Made by a program: the position numbers and the translations under genes. Positions 38,701-51,053 of a DNA stretch of 64,000 bases are shown piece by piece. Numbering within the stretch: the first letter of the stretch is position 1; every line of letters starts with the position of its first letter. The stretch covers positions 10,718,218 to 10,782,217 of the forward strand of contig CM046327.1 of the NCBI GenBank assembly GCA_025403435.1. The letters are read 5' to 3'. The notes below the pieces were generated by a model that was given only the letters and a program-made list of their open reading frames with translations, had not been told where the DNA came from and did no database searches. The DNA comes from Artocarpus heterophyllus. Its lineage: Eukaryota; Streptophyta; Magnoliopsida; Rosales; Moraceae.

Positions 38701-39279
38701 GATTGATTTAGGTGATCAATAATTAGTTTCATTTATAAGCATATAGACCATTTTGTAAAACAATTTGAGTAAATAGCTTGTTTTAAAATGCTAAAAATAA
38801 ACAGCATATTCTACAAATATCAATCGTAGTAATTCAATTTCATTTATGAATTTTCTTCTCTCTTTTTTTTCCTCTTAACATTATACGTCTTTCTCTCCAC
38901 TATCCTTCTTTCCATTTTAGCCGTCATTTGAAGCTCACCAGTATTTTTTTGGTGCAAGTGAGTTCTTTATGACGTAGAATACTAGACGGAGGTCACCGAG
39001 CTTCATAACTTTTCATGAACGTCAACACCGTTGGTCCTCTTTCATTGGGAGCGAGTCAGAACTGTTGATCCCTTATTGAGCACTAAATCGACGATTGGAA
39101 TAGCAAATGCTGACGCCGTCGAGGAAGAGTGGAAGAAAGAGATCATCAATTGTTTTGGTTGATTGAGAGGGAAAAGAAAGGGAGAGAGAAAGAGAATGAT
39201 AGAAAGTTCTATGTAATATCAAACTTTGGGTAATTTTGGTTTTTTAGTGTCCTGTAAATATGATTTTATTAATATTATA
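35734..39279. other. Gene-poor AT-rich region
   Basis: No gene recognised. Contains a C-rich stretch near 35785-35840, a short tandem repeat 'atcctttgtaagtaa' at about 37638-37681, and a GC-richer segment at about 38435-38610 whose ORFs on both strands lack a recognisable domain. Confidence 0.5.
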
Positions 39280-42200
39280 TGTCATGTCCTAAAATCGAGG
39301 GCCACGGTTAAATAAAAATAAAGTGAGATTAAACTACAAAATCAACCGAAGCTACATCGCCTCATAAATAATAATAAAATAAAATTCACCATCTCGTGAG
39401 GGCTTAAAAGTCCATAAATAATAAATAATACAATCCAGGTACAATATCGAGACAAACCGTACAGTACAATTTTGCATACAATAGTATGGAAATATAGGAC
39501 TTGCTCAACTTACGTCTTATGACACTTGTAACGACCCGCCTTATCCGAGCCATTATTTAACTTGTTTAGACATAATTTCTTAAAATTATTCTTACTTATC
39601 AGTAAGAAAACTACTTAGTAAATTTTTTTTAAACATACTTAAAATATACTTGAAACTATTGCAATATCCGTTGTAACATAAACTGAAACATAAGTACAAA
39701 TCTTAACTTTATAATCATTCAAAACATTTATTTAAACTCGTCAAGTAAAAAATTTACTTACGTAAAAAATTTTAAAACAACTTTTCAAAACAATGGAAAC
39801 TTTTTCTTTAAACAGCAGAAACTTTTTGCAGTGATATCTATAGCCCAACCGTCACATCGTCCTACTACAATAACATGCTTACCAACTAGTTATATTGGTC
39901 TCCTGTAGGACTATATACAGCATGAAGGAACTTGTAATGAGCTTCTGCTTAGTGTGTTCAAACAAACCTCATAAAACATAATAACATTTATTATAAAACT
40001 TTTCTCTTAAAACCTTTCTTGTAAAAACATCTTTTATAAAACATTTCTCGTAAAACATTTCTTATAAGACGTTCTTCATAAAACGTTTCTTATAACAACA
40101 TTTCTTTAAATGAATGCAAGCAAGATCATAATGCATGCTTATTTATGAACATCCTATCATTATTCTTATACGTTTTTTTTTATCTTTAGAGCTTAAGTGC
40201 CCATATCAACATCATCAATTATGAGATCATAATTTTTAAATTAATGAATGCTTCCCTTTTGGAAGACTGAAGACCATCGAACAACGAGGTCATAACTTTA
40301 ACATGACTTGTAAACCTTACTCAAAGAGGCCAGTACAATACTTAATTAACATATTTAGTTTACCTTCTTGTAAACTTTAGTAAGCATATAAACTGCTAAA
40401 CGTACCACATGCCATAACTTAATAATTAAACATTACACAAAACAGATGCAAGCATATTGCAAATCATAACTTAGCCTTTAAAACAATATGCATAATGAAT
40501 GTGACATATTTCAAACATTTATAATGCATTTGAAATTCATTTTCTTTATGTTATAGATGAGGTTTGAAACTTTCCTAAGTAGCTTTCTAACGTTCCCAAT
40601 TTATCTTTTTCCTTCTATTAGTCGCATTTTGTATCAGTTAAGCTTTCTTACTACTGACCCACTTGATCGATAATATAACTTAAGCGCTAAACGTTCATTC
40701 CTAATCCCTTTGTCTTGTTACTATCAGTTTATTTTTTCATTACTTAACTTGAACGTTTCTTAATTAAATTTCACGTCTTACTTAATGGTTTCATTACTTA
40801 TTATGACACGAAAAATTTTCTATATAAGGATATTTTGCTAATTTGGAGCGTTCGCGCTCAGGCTCCGTCTTAATCATTATATAAAAATGACAAATGACAA
40901 TTTTACCCTTAATAGGTTTTTCATAAGTCACATAACTTTACTAGACTTCTTGTTTCACATTACCATCCTGATACTTTTAGGTTATGAAAAAATTCTCGTT
41001 AAATGACATTTTCTTAAATTGGACGTTGCAAGGTCCTTTTTGACTGTATTGTAAAAAATGACCATTGTGCTCTTGACAAGTCATGAAAAACTTTTGGAAT
41101 CCATTTTAAACAAAACTTACATTCCTTGATATTCGCAATATTGCGAAAAGTAAAACATCTATTTCAGCAAAACTTAACTATTTTTATCCATAGTATGAAA
41201 ATATTGACGATTTCGCCCTTAACATGCTTTTCTTAGAAAAATCTCATATTCCTTTTAGTTTTAAGACATGTGGTTACTCACTTGCTCATAGCAATTTCGA
41301 TGAGATGTACAAACTTTGTGTTTTGACTTCTCTCAAATTCCAAAATTTCAACAGGGTTTTTGGCCAATTTTTGAATTTGTCGAACTTGGGACTCAAAATT
41401 TTTAATGTGATCCAATTGAAATTTTACAAACTTAATCACAAAATCGTCTATCTCATTTTTTCCAATAAATCTTGTATTTTGTTCAGAAGATAAATCGGCC
41501 TCTAAGGTCACCAAAACCTTCATTCTTTGAAAACCATCAAACTTTGTGTTTGTACAAAGTTTGCAAAACTCTTCTTTTAAAGCAGAAAATCATAGTTTTT
41601 TAGCATCCATCATCACCATCATATATAAAACACATAATATCATCATGTCATAAAGTCCATTTTATATGCCATAGTCCATTCTTAGTACCAAACCTACACA
41701 AAATTTCATGAACACCAACAAAATTTTCAAAGTAAAGGTTAAGGTTTTCACCAAAAGTATCCTTAGCCTTTTGATTCTCATTTGTGAAACTCAAAATCTT
41801 GCTATTCCTTCTCCACAAAAACCATGGCAAAACCTCATCAAAACCCATCCAAGACCTTAAAGAAAAAACTAAATCTTATAAGAAAAAGTTTGGAATTTTA
41901 CCTCTGAAATTGACCATTCTTGAATTAGAACACTTAAACTTGATCCAAAGCTTGATTAGATGTTGAATTTTTGAAAAATATTGAGAGAAACTTGAAGAAG
42001 CTAGGGACGATTTTAGCCCGTGGAGAAATAGGTTTATTTTGTTCACGTTTGCAGGAACATGATGGAAACAAATGTTGAATAGTTTCTAACTTAACCCTTA
42101 ACCACTTAAACTCATCATGGGACTAAAATAAGATTAAAAAATTGTATCTCATAATGTAGCCCAAAATCGGATTCAAAGGGAAGGATGTGGCTTTTTTTCC
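39280..42200. repeat. Probable decayed LTR-retrotransposon sequence (non-coding)
   Basis: TGTCATGTCCTAAAATCGAGG at about 39280 resembles plant LTR starts of the TGTCACGCCC type after C-to-T decay. TGTAACGACCCGCC at about 39527 is another common LTR terminus (or the reverse of a GGGTCGTTACA end). Between 39966 and 40110 a unit of about 15 bp, '(a)taaaacatttctt', repeats about eight times. No gag or pol frame remains. Family, strand and ends are uncertain. Confidence 0.35.
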
Positions 42201-42349
42201 ACCTTTTGGGTGGCACTTTAATGGGCCCCACATGCTTTTACACAATCTAAATTTACACTCACATTATGTTTCCTATATTGTCGTTATATTTCTTATACTA
42301 TTTTAGGCTTACACAACATTCCATACTCATCCATATCCTCTACACAGTA

Positions 42350-42450
42350 TAAATCCCATGTTGCTTAGCTTTATACAGTATAATTTACATACTGCTTAAC
42401 TTTATCAGTATAAGAATTATACTGTATTATTTTAATACTGTATTATTTTA
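42350..42450. repeat. ATACTGTAT-type short inverted repeats
   Basis: Several copies of TACAGTAT and ATACTGTA alternate over about 100 bp, making the stretch able to form small hairpins. Confidence 0.6.
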
Positions 42451-42867
42451 TATTGCTTAGTTTTTATACTAAAAAATTTTCATATTTTAATTCAGTATTT
42501 TTCTTAAACTACGTAATTCTTATATTTGCCATACAATATTCTTTTAATGTATTCCTATCTCTTTAATTTGTTGTAACACATCTTGCAACAATTAAGCTTT
42601 TTAGTTTATTTTCCTTGCTTATCAACAAACTCTCATCTTTCATTTAATTCGTACTTTACTTAGGACTATGGCATGAATTTTAATCTTATAAATCTCATAT
42701 TTACTCTTACATAATTTATCATAAAAATCAGATTTAACCACTAAAACTCATAACACATACATTGCTTAACATAATTCTCAAATATTATGCGTGTGATGAA
42801 CTTGAAAATTTCTCGAGTATTAAAGCACTTAGCACAGATGACTAATATTATAAACCTAGGCGCGAAA

Positions 42868-44600
42868 AAGTTTTAAAATAGAAAAACGTGAGCGAAAGGC
42901 CTAATAAGATTATCATTTAAAAGTACAGCATTTAAAACTTATAGAGACAAATAAAAGAGAAGTATAATTTGCAAATACGCTTACCGAGATAGAAACAAAT
43001 AATTTACAAAAAATGATCACACTGAAGATCATAACAATAAAATATTTACCTTGGAGAACAATATATAATTTATTGCAAATCATAAATAAAAAAATGCTTA
43101 CTTTGTGAAGCATGGTTAACACTGCCGAAGTGGCCCATACGGGTTTTTGGGACTTGCCTCTAGAACGCTCTCTGCTCAACCTAAAGTCTGATGGCTCTGT
43201 AGTTAAAACTCAGCTATCTAAAAACTTTCATGCCAAATAGCGTTTGAAATCTCTTTCAAAACAAAGACACTCGGTGAATGCAAGAACCAAAGATTCCTTT
43301 ACCTTTCGCAATTTGTTTAAAAACATATTTTCTAATACCTTAAAAATATTAAAGATACAATTTAATTTAAAGGCTAAGAACACTTTAAATAATTTAAAAT
43401 CAAATAATTTAAAATCACTTATTTTCAAATAACTTTGAAAATATAATGGAAATATTTCTTAAAAGTGTTTGAAATAAATTATAGGCTAGGACGACTTTAA
43501 AGCATGGCTACCAAAGAAAAGGGTACAAACAACCTTATCTCGGTATTAGCATATCAATACCGTTAACTCTAAACTGATGCTAACCCGATGTATGCTCCAT
43601 TACTTTCAAAACCTTTAACACACATTTAAAAGTCAAAAATCAAAATTCTCTTTCAAAGTATTATTATGCCAATTTAATCATTAATGTTTCACATCAAGTA
43701 TTCAAATATCAATTATGCACAACCTTTAAAACATAAAGCAACTATGTTAAAAAATATATAATTAAAATTACATTTTAGTCTAAAAAATTTAAAAGTTTTT
43801 AAGATAACACAAATTGAAAAGAGGTCAAAAATATCCAAATCACAAAAATTGGAAAATCCCAAGCTTGCCTTGTTGCCCAGAAAAGTCCGCCCTACTGGTT
43901 TGAGTGGTCGACTTGTCGATCAATTGGAATCTAGAAAATTTTCAAATTTTTCCTTTTCCAATCTCCTGAGTTTCTAACTTGTTTTCTAGTTCTAAAATCA
44001 CAAAAAGCATAGAAAGTTTACAATCATTTTCGCCACTTCGTAATGCCAAAATCACAATTTTAGCTTTACAACCAAAACTTTGGACAAAAAAACCTAGCAT
44101 ACTTCTAAAATGGACATGCATGCTCATATATACATCAATCTCAGTTTACAATGCATGAAAATTAGACATAACTCAAACATTAAACTCCGATAAGAAAACA
44201 AATGAAGAAAAGTCATATTTTAGTCATAGAGTCTACCTCAATCCTTGGAAATTTATTGCTAAAACTTGGGGTTTCATTGAAGCCTAGAGTTGGTGATTAT
44301 TGAGGACCATAGGAAGGTTAATATTATTATTATTTGGTTTTTGAGTGCTTTGAGAAACTAAAATTAAAGAAGAGAGTTAGAGTGAGAGAGACGAAAAAGA
44401 AAGAGGGAGAGTGAGGGATCAATTGGGAAAGTTCAGGAGTTTTACATGTGTAAGGAAAAAAAAGAGGATTCAACAAATGGTATTTTGTGTGAATAAGTGG
44501 GTAAAATAATGGCAAAGTTAGAAATGACAAAATTGATGCAAAAATTTTAAATCTTAAAATATTTTGATTAGAATTTTTAATGCTTTTAAACTAAATATTA
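42868..44600. repeat. Tandem duplication, unit 1
   Basis: Begins 'aaaaagttttaaaatagaaaaacg' and runs to 'gattagaatttttaatgctttt'. The same order of sequence recurs directly in 44647-46268. No gene is recognised inside. A CT-rich block (on the - strand) near 44360-44420 is shared by both units. Confidence 0.8.
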
Positions 44601-44646
44601 AAATATTTTGATACAGACGACTGGTACTGAAAACTTGGGAGGGGAA

Positions 44647-46268
44647 AAGTTTTAAAATAGTAAAACGTAAGCGAAAGGTATAGTAGGATTATCTTTTAAG
44701 AACTCAGTGTTTAAAACTTACAAAGACAAATAAAAGAGAAGTTTAATTTGCAAATACACTTACCGAGACAGAAGCATATAATTTAAGGAAAATTATCACA
44801 CTGAAGATCATAATAATAAAATACTTACTTTAGAGAACAATATATAATTTATTGCAAATCATAAATATAAAAATGCTTATTTTGTAAAGCATGGTTAACA
44901 CCGCTAAAGTGGCCCATACAGGTTTTTGGGACTTTGCCTCCTAGAACGACCTTTGTACGACCTAAAGTCTGATGGCTTTGTAGTTAAAACTCAACTATCT
45001 GAAAAATTTCATACCAAATACCATTTGAAATCTCTTTCAAAACAAAGAAGCTCGGTGAATGCAAGAACCGAAGCTTGTTTTGTCTTTCGCAATTTGTTTA
45101 AAAATATATAAGAGTTTGAAATAAATTCTAGGCTAAAACAACTTTAAAGCATAGCTACTAAAGAAAGGGGTAGAAAGCCTTACCTCGGTTTTAGCATATC
45201 AATAGTGTTAGCTCTAAACCGATGCTAACTCATTGTATGCTCCATTACGTTCAAAACCTTTAACATGCATTTTAGAAGTCAGAAAGCAAAATTCAAATAT
45301 GTCTTTCAAGTATCATTATGCCAATTTAATCTATAATGTTTCACATCAAGTATTCAAATATCAATTATGCACAACCTTTAACATGATGCAATTATGTTAA
45401 AAATATATATAACTAAAATTACATTTTGGTCTAAAACAATTTAAAAGTTTTTAAAATAACACAAATTGAAAAAGAGGTCAAAATATTAAAATCATAAAAA
45501 TTGGAAAATCTCCCATTTGCTAGTGCGTTGCACCTTGCCGCCAAGAGAAGTCTGCCGTGCAGGTTTAGGTGGCTGATCTATCGATCAATCAAAAATTGAA
45601 AATTTTTGAATTTTAGTTTTTCCAGTCTCTCGAGTTTCTAACTTGTTTTCTACTTCTAATATCACAAAAAGCATAGAAAGTTTCCAATCATTTTCCCCAA
45701 TTTATAATTCCGAAAAAATCATTTAAGCTTTGCAACTAAAACTTTGAAAAAAAAACCTAGCACACTTCTAAAATGGACATGCATGCTCATGTACACATCA
45801 ATCCCAGTTTACAATGTGTAAAAAATGGACATAATTCAAGCATTAAACTCAAGTAAGAAAAGAAATTAAGAAAAGTCATATTTTACGCATGGGGTCTACC
45901 TCAGTCCTTGGAAATTTGTTGCTAGAACTTAGGGGTTTCCTTGAAGCCTAGAGTTGGTAATTATTTAGTATCATAGGAAGGTTTATTATTATTATTATTA
46001 TTTGGTTTTTGAGTGCTTTCAGAAACTAAGATTAAAGGAAGAGAGTAGGAGCAAGAGAGACGAGAAAGAAAGAGGGACAATGAGAAATCCATTGGAAAAG
46101 TTTAGGGATTATACACATTAAAGAAAAAAAAAAGGAATCAAAAAGTGGTACTTTGCCTATATAAGTGGGTAAAACAGTGGCAAAATTAGAAATGACAAAA
46201 CTGATGGAAAAACTTTAAATATTAAAATATTTTGATTAGAATTTTTAAATGCTTTTAAATTAAAATTA
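44647..46268. repeat. Tandem duplication, unit 2
   Basis: Matches unit 1 block by block, with scattered substitutions and a deletion of about 145 bp relative to unit 1 (unit 1 positions about 43330-43470). The two units could be LTR-like remnants in tandem or a segmental duplication. Divergence looks above 10%, so the event is old. Confidence 0.8.
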
Positions 46269-47048
46269 TGCAATAAAAATTAAAATTAATGCTAATAAAA
46301 ATCAATTAAAGTTTAGACACACTAATTAAATTAAATTAAGATAATTAAATTTGTTTAAAATTCATGGGCACTGTATTATACTACTTCTTACTCTTTTTAA
46401 AGATTATGCTATTAATTTTCAACCACCCCTTGAATTATGCTATTTTTCTCATGCTCCCTTAGTTTTGAAAAAGTGAAATAAATAGCGTACTGGTATAAAT
46501 CCTGATTTACAAGGTACATTAAACCCCAAAATACCCCTTATTTTAACGTAAATATGAAACCTTAATTTACCATTTGCCTCACTTTCTTTCCCTATCCTTT
46601 CCTTCTTTTCCCTTCCTTTTCTTCTCTCATAAAAACCATGAACCTAGACCTCCAAAGGCAAAGCCATCATCGCCGTTGTCTCCATGGTAATTGACTTTGC
46701 CAACTCATTTCCCCTTTGTTGTCGTTGCTCCATCACGATTGAGGAAAAGCCGAAGTTGAAGCCTAGGGATCTTCATGATAGAGTTCCAATGATCTTCCAT
46801 CTGTCATTGCCAAAGTCAAATCTATCGCCATCCTCCGACTCCACACCCGGTTTCTATGTCTCGTCTTCAGATCCTGGTATAACTGGAAACACCACACTTA
46901 TTTGTCATATTTGAAGTCTGTTGCCATCGAGTTTGGTCAAACTATCAATGAGATTTTGTAGATCGCTAGCGTCTGAGTGCTTTGAAGTAGGCGGTGTTAG
47001 AGGACGTGTAGTGGTATGTAACACATGGGCATTGGTGGCCGGTACGGG
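46269..47048. other. Intergenic with short GC-richer segment
   Basis: A segment at about 46600-46915 has more balanced composition and a 76-codon ORF (46684-46914) without a recognisable domain; a decayed exon is possible but unsupported. Confidence 0.35.
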
Positions 47049-47049
47049 A

Positions 47050-47330
47050 GATTTTGACGAAAGGGCAAAAAAAAATTTCTAATTAGGTAAACGTCATCTT
47101 TTTTTTTTTGCAAAAAAAAATACATTTTTCTAGACAGTTAAACTGTCCCAGTTTTTTTCAAAAAAAAGACGAAAATAATTGTAACGAAGAGAGGAACCTC
47201 AACAGAGTGAAAAAAAAAAAAACTAGAACTGTTTTCATGTCTAAAAAGCATGTTTTTTTCGTCAAAAAACTGCAAAAAAAAAAAAAAAGTCATTTTGTCA
47301 AAATCAGTTTAGTTTTCAAAATCCCTTGGC
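47050..47330 (+). repeat. Small dispersed repeat, copy 1
   Basis: Starts 'gattttgacgaaaggg' and ends '...caaaatccc'. The internal order ('gacgaaaataattgtaacg', 'cctcaaca', 'ttttcatg', T/A runs) is repeated at 57549-57825. The ends are inverted (GATTTTGA at left, TCAAAATCC-like at right), which fits a MITE-type element. Confidence 0.65.
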
Positions 47331-50300
47331 CGGTACTGAACAAAGTTTTTTTCTTGTTTTTTTTTTTTTTTTGAAAGGTAGTGTTTACCATATTGATTGG
47401 TAATACAACACAGCGATCATGCCAACATCATTCTAGTAAAACCACGTAAATTTGGTAAATAAGGTATTTGCTGGTCACTGACGTCGTTGGAGTTGGATGT
47501 GTAAATATATAAATTTACTATCCATTGGCTTTAGCGCTACCGTCGGCAATGTAGAGGAGAAAGAGGCGGAGAAAAGGAAAAGTTGAGGGTATTTTGAGAT
47601 TTTTAATAGCTTTGTAAACCTAATTTTTCATGTTATACTATTTACTACACTTTTTTAAAAGATTATGCTATTATTTACTAATCCATACCTTAATTATGTT
47701 ATTTACCTCTTTCCCTCTTGATTTTGACCCTGGGTAACTTTGGCAAGCTAGAGCCAGTCTAACAAGGAAAATAGGTTGAGGTCGGCCCAAGAAGTGCCCA
47801 ATGTTCTATCTCGTAAAAGATTGCAATATAATTTATTGGGAGAATGAGGCAAATACCAAGAATGTTGAGAAATAAAAAAGAATAGCAAAACTTTTGCCAG
47901 AAAGAAATTAATGATCGGTTTTTACACGTCTAGAAACCGATGGTGATGATAACATCATTTGTGACAACTTTGTACCATTGTAAATCACAATGACCTCCAT
48001 AATGAACGACTAGGCGATACCCAAGAAGCACGAGGGCTATCACATCACGATGGTTTTATTGCATTCGGTTCTTTATTTTCTACCGATTGATGAGCAGTGA
48101 CGATGAGAACTTGGAAAAGAAGGGATTATTAAGGTTGATTTTCTCAAAAGGGCTAAATTTAGGGATTAGAATTAGAGGTTGAATTTCATATTTTCTTTTT
48201 AAATTTTAGGTCTTTATAAATTCTTCTAGAATATTGTATATATTAAATGCTAGGTAAACAAAGTATTTATTTGTGTGAAATTAGTACATAATTTGATTAC
48301 TATTAGGTAAATAAAATATATAGGTACAAAACTATTAAAATATTCAGAAATTGTAAAAAAAAAATCACTTTTTAAAACTAATTGTAGTAATGTCAAGTTT
48401 TAAAACTATTTCAACTTTATGATGTAGATAATTTATCAATCATTTTATTTATAGAGTAAATAATTCTCATTTACACTATAAATAAAATTATGGTACAAAT
48501 AATATATTTAGCTCATTATTTATGATGTAAATATTTCTTATTTATATTATAAATAAGCTGTTTATAGTATAAATATGATAGTTACTATAAATATTTTTAA
48601 AACTTCATATTTACTTTAAAAAGTTTTAAAAATATGACAATTCTTTCATTCTCCTACTGAATTCATTTATTTAAGGAGTGTTGAAACATGTTTTTGTACA
48701 CTGTCTTTTCTAGGGCCCAAGACCAATGTTCTGTCCGTGACACGAATGGGCTCATTCCATGTACCGAAGCCCTTCTTGTGAAACTCTCACAAGTTGTCGT
48801 GAGCCATGAGTAATTAAATGGACCTATTTGTTTATGTTCTAACTTAGTTTTAAATCCCATTTCGGCTCCAAAGTCAGGTTTAAATTAATTGGATCAATGG
48901 TGGACTGTTAATAAAGAAATCACCCTAATAACCTAATATGTTTCACTTTGTAGCCCCAAAGTATGAAGCCCAAGCCCTCAGGCCTTTCCCTAAGAAGACA
49001 AATTAACAACATTACAAGAGTGAAAGGAGGTCAAAAACCATGTCAAACTTGTCTCTAGAGCTGCCCGGCGTTCGTCTTTGAATGTGCTCTGCACTTTAAG
49101 GTCAGATTTCATAGGTATAACCAAAAGTAGACCAACAGCTTATTAGTGGCAAATTTGATGACCATAAGACCTCTAGAGATGTAAAATATTAAGCACTAAA
49201 TTTAGTCAAACTTCACTTGAAGCCTCTCAAACCTCAGGAAGACTCAAAATCAGTTGAACATAAGTTATTTGGTATGCATTTAACACAATTTTTCAGATTA
49301 TTAGAGTTGCTCACTTGAAAGTACCCGAAACACCATGTTAAGCATAGAAGCTCGCCTTCCAAAGAAACCGTCAAAATGATCTCTTTTTCACCTATAAATA
49401 GAATTTATAAAGCAATTTATATAAATTCCTATTTTGACTACTTGACATTATCTTAAATAAAGAATGGACATTCGACAAATAATTATTTTAAATTTTAAAA
49501 AGATTATTTTACCTTCTAAATAAATAATAATAAATATACTATATAGTTGTTTCATAAAAAATTATCATCTATCCTCTTAACTTTCTATCTATCCTCTTAA
49601 ACAATATAAAAATTGCTACAATCCTTTCCATCCTTCTAACTCTTTCAATCCTTTCTATTCCACATCCCTCCTACCAAATGAAGTGTAAATTACCCCAAAA
49701 ACTGTATTTTTATTTATGGGAATTCTTATAGTGGATAGGACAATTTTGCTCCACGGGTGAATCATGGTGTTTTAACCCTTAGGTTAGGATCGTACGATAT
49801 AAAATTGCTTCAGTTACATATCCAACCGTTTAAAAATTAATCTAACGATTAAAATATTTATGCTTTATCGATAAAGTAAAATTGGGTTGGAGAATTCCCT
49901 TATTTATTTTCTTCATTTTAAAACAATGCATCCCATACCAAAACCATACTCGTTGGGAAAAGGGTCCGCTTGATGGCATTATTCTTTTTCTCCTTACCCC
50001 TCACTTTGGAAGCTACGTGCAATTTGCATGAGTTGGACTTTTGGAGATAAGATACGTGGGAATAATGCAGTGAATATGGGACAAATTAGTTATTTTCAAC
50101 TAAAAAATCAATATACGTGGGAATAATACAGTGAATATGGGACAGGTATGGTGTAATTTTGGCTAGATATTCCCAAAAAAAAAAAAAAAAGAGCTTTTAC
50201 TGTGACATCAAATCGGAGACATGTCAGACTGAATAAAAAATATCATTTTAACAAAATGTATATTTAATCACTGTGTTAAAAAGTTCTGTAAAAAGTACTT

Positions 50301-50738
50301 GCAGCCGCGTCTCATGTTTTGTCGTATAATCAACATAAAGGTTTTTTTTTTCTTTTTTTTTATGTATCAATAAGAAAAAATGACGTAATTAGATTTTTTT
50401 AATATTTTGTTGAACTTGATTTTTAACATATTTTGTGCAAATGAATTTTTATTTCTTTTTAAAGGTAGATTTTTATTATTTTAACATCTATCTACAGTTG
50501 AATTATAGTAAAGCAATATATATATTTTAAAACAAAGAATAATTCTAAACAAGTCTAGTCTCGTAGGCTCGTATTATTAAGAAGGAAAAGAAGGGCAAAA
50601 TATGGATATTGTTTTTCTAACACTAGTAATAAGCAAGCATCCAGCGTGTGCATTCCTTGCTATTTTTGGTACGATGGTTTAAAATTTCTCCTTAAATTTA
50701 GTTTTACTCATTTTAATATTCTTTTAATTATTTAGTTC
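47331..50738. other. Gene-poor AT-rich region
   Basis: No gene is recognised on either strand. Includes a local 61-bp-period duplication at about 50053-50150 ('tacgtgggaataat.cagtgaatatgggaca' twice). Confidence 0.55.
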
Positions 50739-50978
50739 TATTAAGAAATATCGTTGTAAATATATTATCATATACTCTGTATATTTACTTTCCTAAAGTA
50801 GTGTACATCAAATCTCTCTAATAGTGGATCACAAATTCTAAGCCTTAAAAATATGTAAGATTATATGGTGTATTTGTGTATATATTTATATATATCATGC
50901 ACTGATAATGAAATATACTAAAGAAAAAGCTTTAAACCAATTCTCTATTATTCATTCTTTAAGAATTGTTATTATTTT
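50739..50978 (+). repeat. 5' LTR of old Copia
   Basis: Pairs with 55079-55312; the right end is blurred to within a few bases. Confidence 0.88.
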
Positions 50979-50981
50979 AGA

Positions 50982-50993
50982 TGGTATCAGAGC
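50982..50993 (+). other. Primer-binding site of old Copia
   Basis: TGGTATCAGAGC, complementary to initiator methionine tRNA. Confidence 0.93.
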
Positions 50994-51053
50994 AAACATC
51001 CTAGAGCTTAATTGCTTGATTTTTTTCAAAGCTCTAACACGCTTACAAACACC

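Noticed and set aside
46684..46914. 76-codon ORF in a GC-richer segment
   Set aside because: No domain, no splice partners found and no start context strong enough to call a gene.
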